A DNA stretch of 7,283 bases from DAISLF01 sp964517345. GTDB taxonomy: Bacteria > Patescibacteriota > Gracilibacteria > Peribacterales > Peribacteraceae. Each line of letters starts with the position of its first letter. Position 1 is the stretch's first letter. The stretch covers positions 1 through 7,283 of the forward strand of contig CAZFBZ010000061.1 of NCBI GenBank assembly GCA_964517345.1. The letters are read 5' to 3'. The notes below the pieces were generated by a model. The model was given only the letters and a program-made list of their open reading frames with translations. It had not been told where the DNA came from and made no database searches. Of the stretch, positions 5,923-7,283 are shown piece by piece. The position numbers and the translations under genes are program-made.

Positions 5923-7206
5923 TCACTCGTCCCCGAAGAACCGTCTCTGAGATTCGGCAGTTCTTTCGGCACTCCGGAGCGCTTCCCCGAGGTCGTGCTC
6001 AAGGGCGTCGGCGGTCTCCTTCGTGACGCGATTCTTGCGGGCGTCGCGGTCGATGCGGAGCATTGCGGCGTCGTACTCCGTTCGATCCACTTGTCGGGCG
6101 GGCTGGTTCAAGCTGGCAATCGCGCGGCGGCAGAACGCGCCGAGGACGGCGCCGTTGAGGCGTTGTTCCAGCTGATGGATTTCCTTTTCAGCCTGCTCGT
6201 TCCAGACGATGATTTTGCTGCCGACCGCGCTGCGGAGCAGCTTCATGATCTGCCAGTGGAACTGATTCGCGTTCCGCGCGACGTCCAGCGCGGCGCGCGC
6301 TTCCCCGACTTCGCGGAGCGCGTCCGGATTGAACCGGTCGTCCTCGACGAGGTGCGGCGCGGTGAGTGCGTGCTCAGCCTCCGCGACGAGGCGGCGGGCC
6401 TCTTCGAGAGCGTCATGAATGCGTCGTTCGCGCTGTTCGCGGTCCGTGACGCCGGCCTGCGCGCCGCTCTCGCCCGTGAAATCACCAGCGATGTCCTCCT
6501 GGCGCCCGGAACGGCCGGAGAGGCTTGCCGGACGGCGCTGCCCGCGTTCCGGAGCGGGATGCTGCGTGCTACGTTCAGCAGTTCCGCCGGAGGGCGCGCT
6601 GCGGGATCGGCGCCCTGCCCGTGCCAGCAGACGGCGGGCCCGGGCTGTCTCGGTTTCGGGTAAACCGTCCGTGCCTTCGGCCAGTTCCACGTCTCCGGCG
6701 AGCGCGTTTCCTAGATCGCTGCGTGCTCCGCCGCGCACGCCATCGGCCTCATCAGTGACATCCTCATCGAGGATCGACGGACCCTCCGCTTCCGCCTTCA
6801 GTCTGTCGAGAATCGCCTGCAGCCGGGCGACACGATCTGTGATGTCCACGCCCTCCTCGCGAGCGAAGGCCATGCTGTCCACGGCGGTCTCCAATGTGGC
6901 TTCGGCGGTGTCGCACTCGCGATCCATGCAGCGTTCGACGGCTTCGCGCCGGGCTTCATCCAGGCGCCGCTCCATTGTGGCCTGCGGCTGTCCCTGTTCT
7001 CTCAGTACCGCAAGGGTGGCCTGGGCGATGTGCACCGGAGAGTCGTCGTTGTTCAGCAGGCGCAGCAAATCCGCGTTTCCGCGCACCGCGGTCAGGCGCA
7101 CGATCGACGTGGTGGTCATTCCGTGGGCGAGCTCCCGCAATTCGATAAGCTCCTCTGGCGAGTAATCGGGGGACGCATCGGCGTCATCGGGGCGTTCGAC
7201 AGCCAT
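5923..7206 (-). CDS. Hydrophilic helical protein of unknown function, coiled-coil-like
   Basis: I do not recognise this 427-residue protein. It has no signal peptide and no membrane segment, and is very rich in Glu, Asp, Arg and Ala. Three parts can be seen. Residues about 16-140 form a helix-prone N-terminal lobe (SPEELIELRELAHG at 16-29; CMDREC at 93-98). Residues about 141-255 form a low-complexity, probably disordered linker of Gly, Arg, Ser, Pro and Glu. Residues about 255-427 form a second helical lobe with heptad-like stretches (EEARRLVAEAEHAL, EKEIHQLEQRL) and a short aromatic patch (NQFHWQIMKLL, 314-324). The ATG at 7206 lies about 23 bases downstream of the predicted start site of a consensus promoter, which supports this frame over overlapping frames on the other strand. 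There is no SD; a pyrimidine tract precedes the ATG. The stop is 1 bp from the stop of the convergent glycosyltransferase. A scaffold or cytoskeletal role is possible but unsupported. Confidence 0.78.
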   Translation of the reverse strand: MAVERPDDADASPDYSPEELIELRELAHGMTTTSIVRLTAVRGNADLLRLLNNDDSPVHIAQATLAVLREQGQPQATMERRLDEARREAVERCMDRECDTAEATLETAVDSMAFAREEGVDITDRVARLQAILDRLKAEAEGPSILDEDVTDEADGVRGGARSDLGNALAGDVELAEGTDGLPETETARARRLLARAGRRSRSAPSGGTAERSTQHPAPERGQRRPASLSGRSGRQEDIAGDFTGESGAQAGVTDREQRERRIHDALEEARRLVAEAEHALTAPHLVEDDRFNPDALREVGEARAALDVARNANQFHWQIMKLLRSAVGSKIIVWNEQAEKEIHQLEQRLNGAVLGAFCRRAIASLNQPARQVDRTEYDAAMLRIDRDARKNRVTKETADALEHDLGEALRSAERTAESQRRFFGDE

Positions 7207-7235
7207 GTCGGAAGGGGGAAAACCGTATTTATAGC

Positions 7236-7265
7236 ATTATAAAACATTTATAGGACAAATGTCAA
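7236..7265 (-). promoter_or_regulatory. Consensus housekeeping promoter for the 427-residue protein
   Basis: Read on the minus strand, TTGACA (7265-7260) and TATAAT (7241-7236) are both perfect matches to the sigma-70-type -35 and -10 boxes, separated by 18 bp. Transcription would start near 7229 and leave a leader of about 23 bases before the ATG at 7206. Two ATTTATAG copies (plus-strand 7227-7234 and 7246-7253; 19 bp start to start) flank the -10 box. This is the only textbook promoter in the window. Confidence 0.8.
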
Positions 7266-7283
7266 AAGAAAGGTCGCCCCCGC

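Noticed and set aside
5761..6663. 300-residue + strand frame crossing the end of the GT-C gene and the 427-residue gene
   Set aside because: It overlaps two better-supported genes on both sides. The consensus promoter supports the minus-strand frame.
1..7283. tRNA genes, CRISPR array, insertion sequence or phage genes
   Set aside because: No T-loop consensus, no regularly spaced repeats and no transposase or integrase frame were seen on either strand.

Overview
This is a GC-rich bacterial window. Six protein-coding genes fill 714-7206, and roughly 700 bases of non-coding DNA precede them. The standard genetic code fits, with TGA and TAG used as stops. None of the starts carries a clear Shine-Dalgarno sequence, and genes are packed tightly (49 bp between one divergent pair, 1 bp between one convergent pair, and 4-bp and 13-bp overlaps). 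No gene is diagnostic of a phylum. The compact layout and SD-less starts would suit a Patescibacteria/Peribacteria-like genome among others, but that is a weak inference.

Layout: 1-400 holds no convincing protein but contains a run of strong inverted repeats, including a 16-bp helix at 236-251/333-348. Together they look like a structured RNA encoded on the + strand, possibly cut by the window edge. 400-713 is increasingly AT-rich and carries short palindromes and direct repeats, probably the upstream regulatory region of the next gene. 714-2390 (+) is a Glf/UDP-galactopyranose-mutase-like flavoprotein. 2413-3327 (-) is an extended SDR NAD-dependent nucleotide-sugar epimerase/dehydratase, convergent with the flavoprotein. 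A 49-bp divergent intergenic region with a 10-bp perfect inverted repeat separates it from a three-gene overlapping operon (+): a polyprenyl-phosphate-mannose-synthase-like GT2 fused to a GtrA membrane domain (3377-4471), a 100-residue membrane-anchored protein of unknown function (4468-4770), and a short ArnT/PMT-like GT-C membrane glycosyltransferase (4758-5921). The last gene, on the - strand (5923-7206), encodes a 427-residue hydrophilic, two-lobed helical protein that I do not recognise. It lies behind a consensus -35/-10 promoter.

Working together (inference): the flavoprotein and epimerase would supply or modify nucleotide sugars. The GT2-GtrA protein would load a sugar onto polyprenyl phosphate and may help present it at the outer face. 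The GT-C enzyme would then transfer it to an acceptor outside the membrane, with the small anchored protein as a possible partner. This is a compact cell-surface or protein-glycosylation locus built from known families. The least explained items are the possible structured RNA, the 100-residue operon protein and the 427-residue coiled-coil-like protein.
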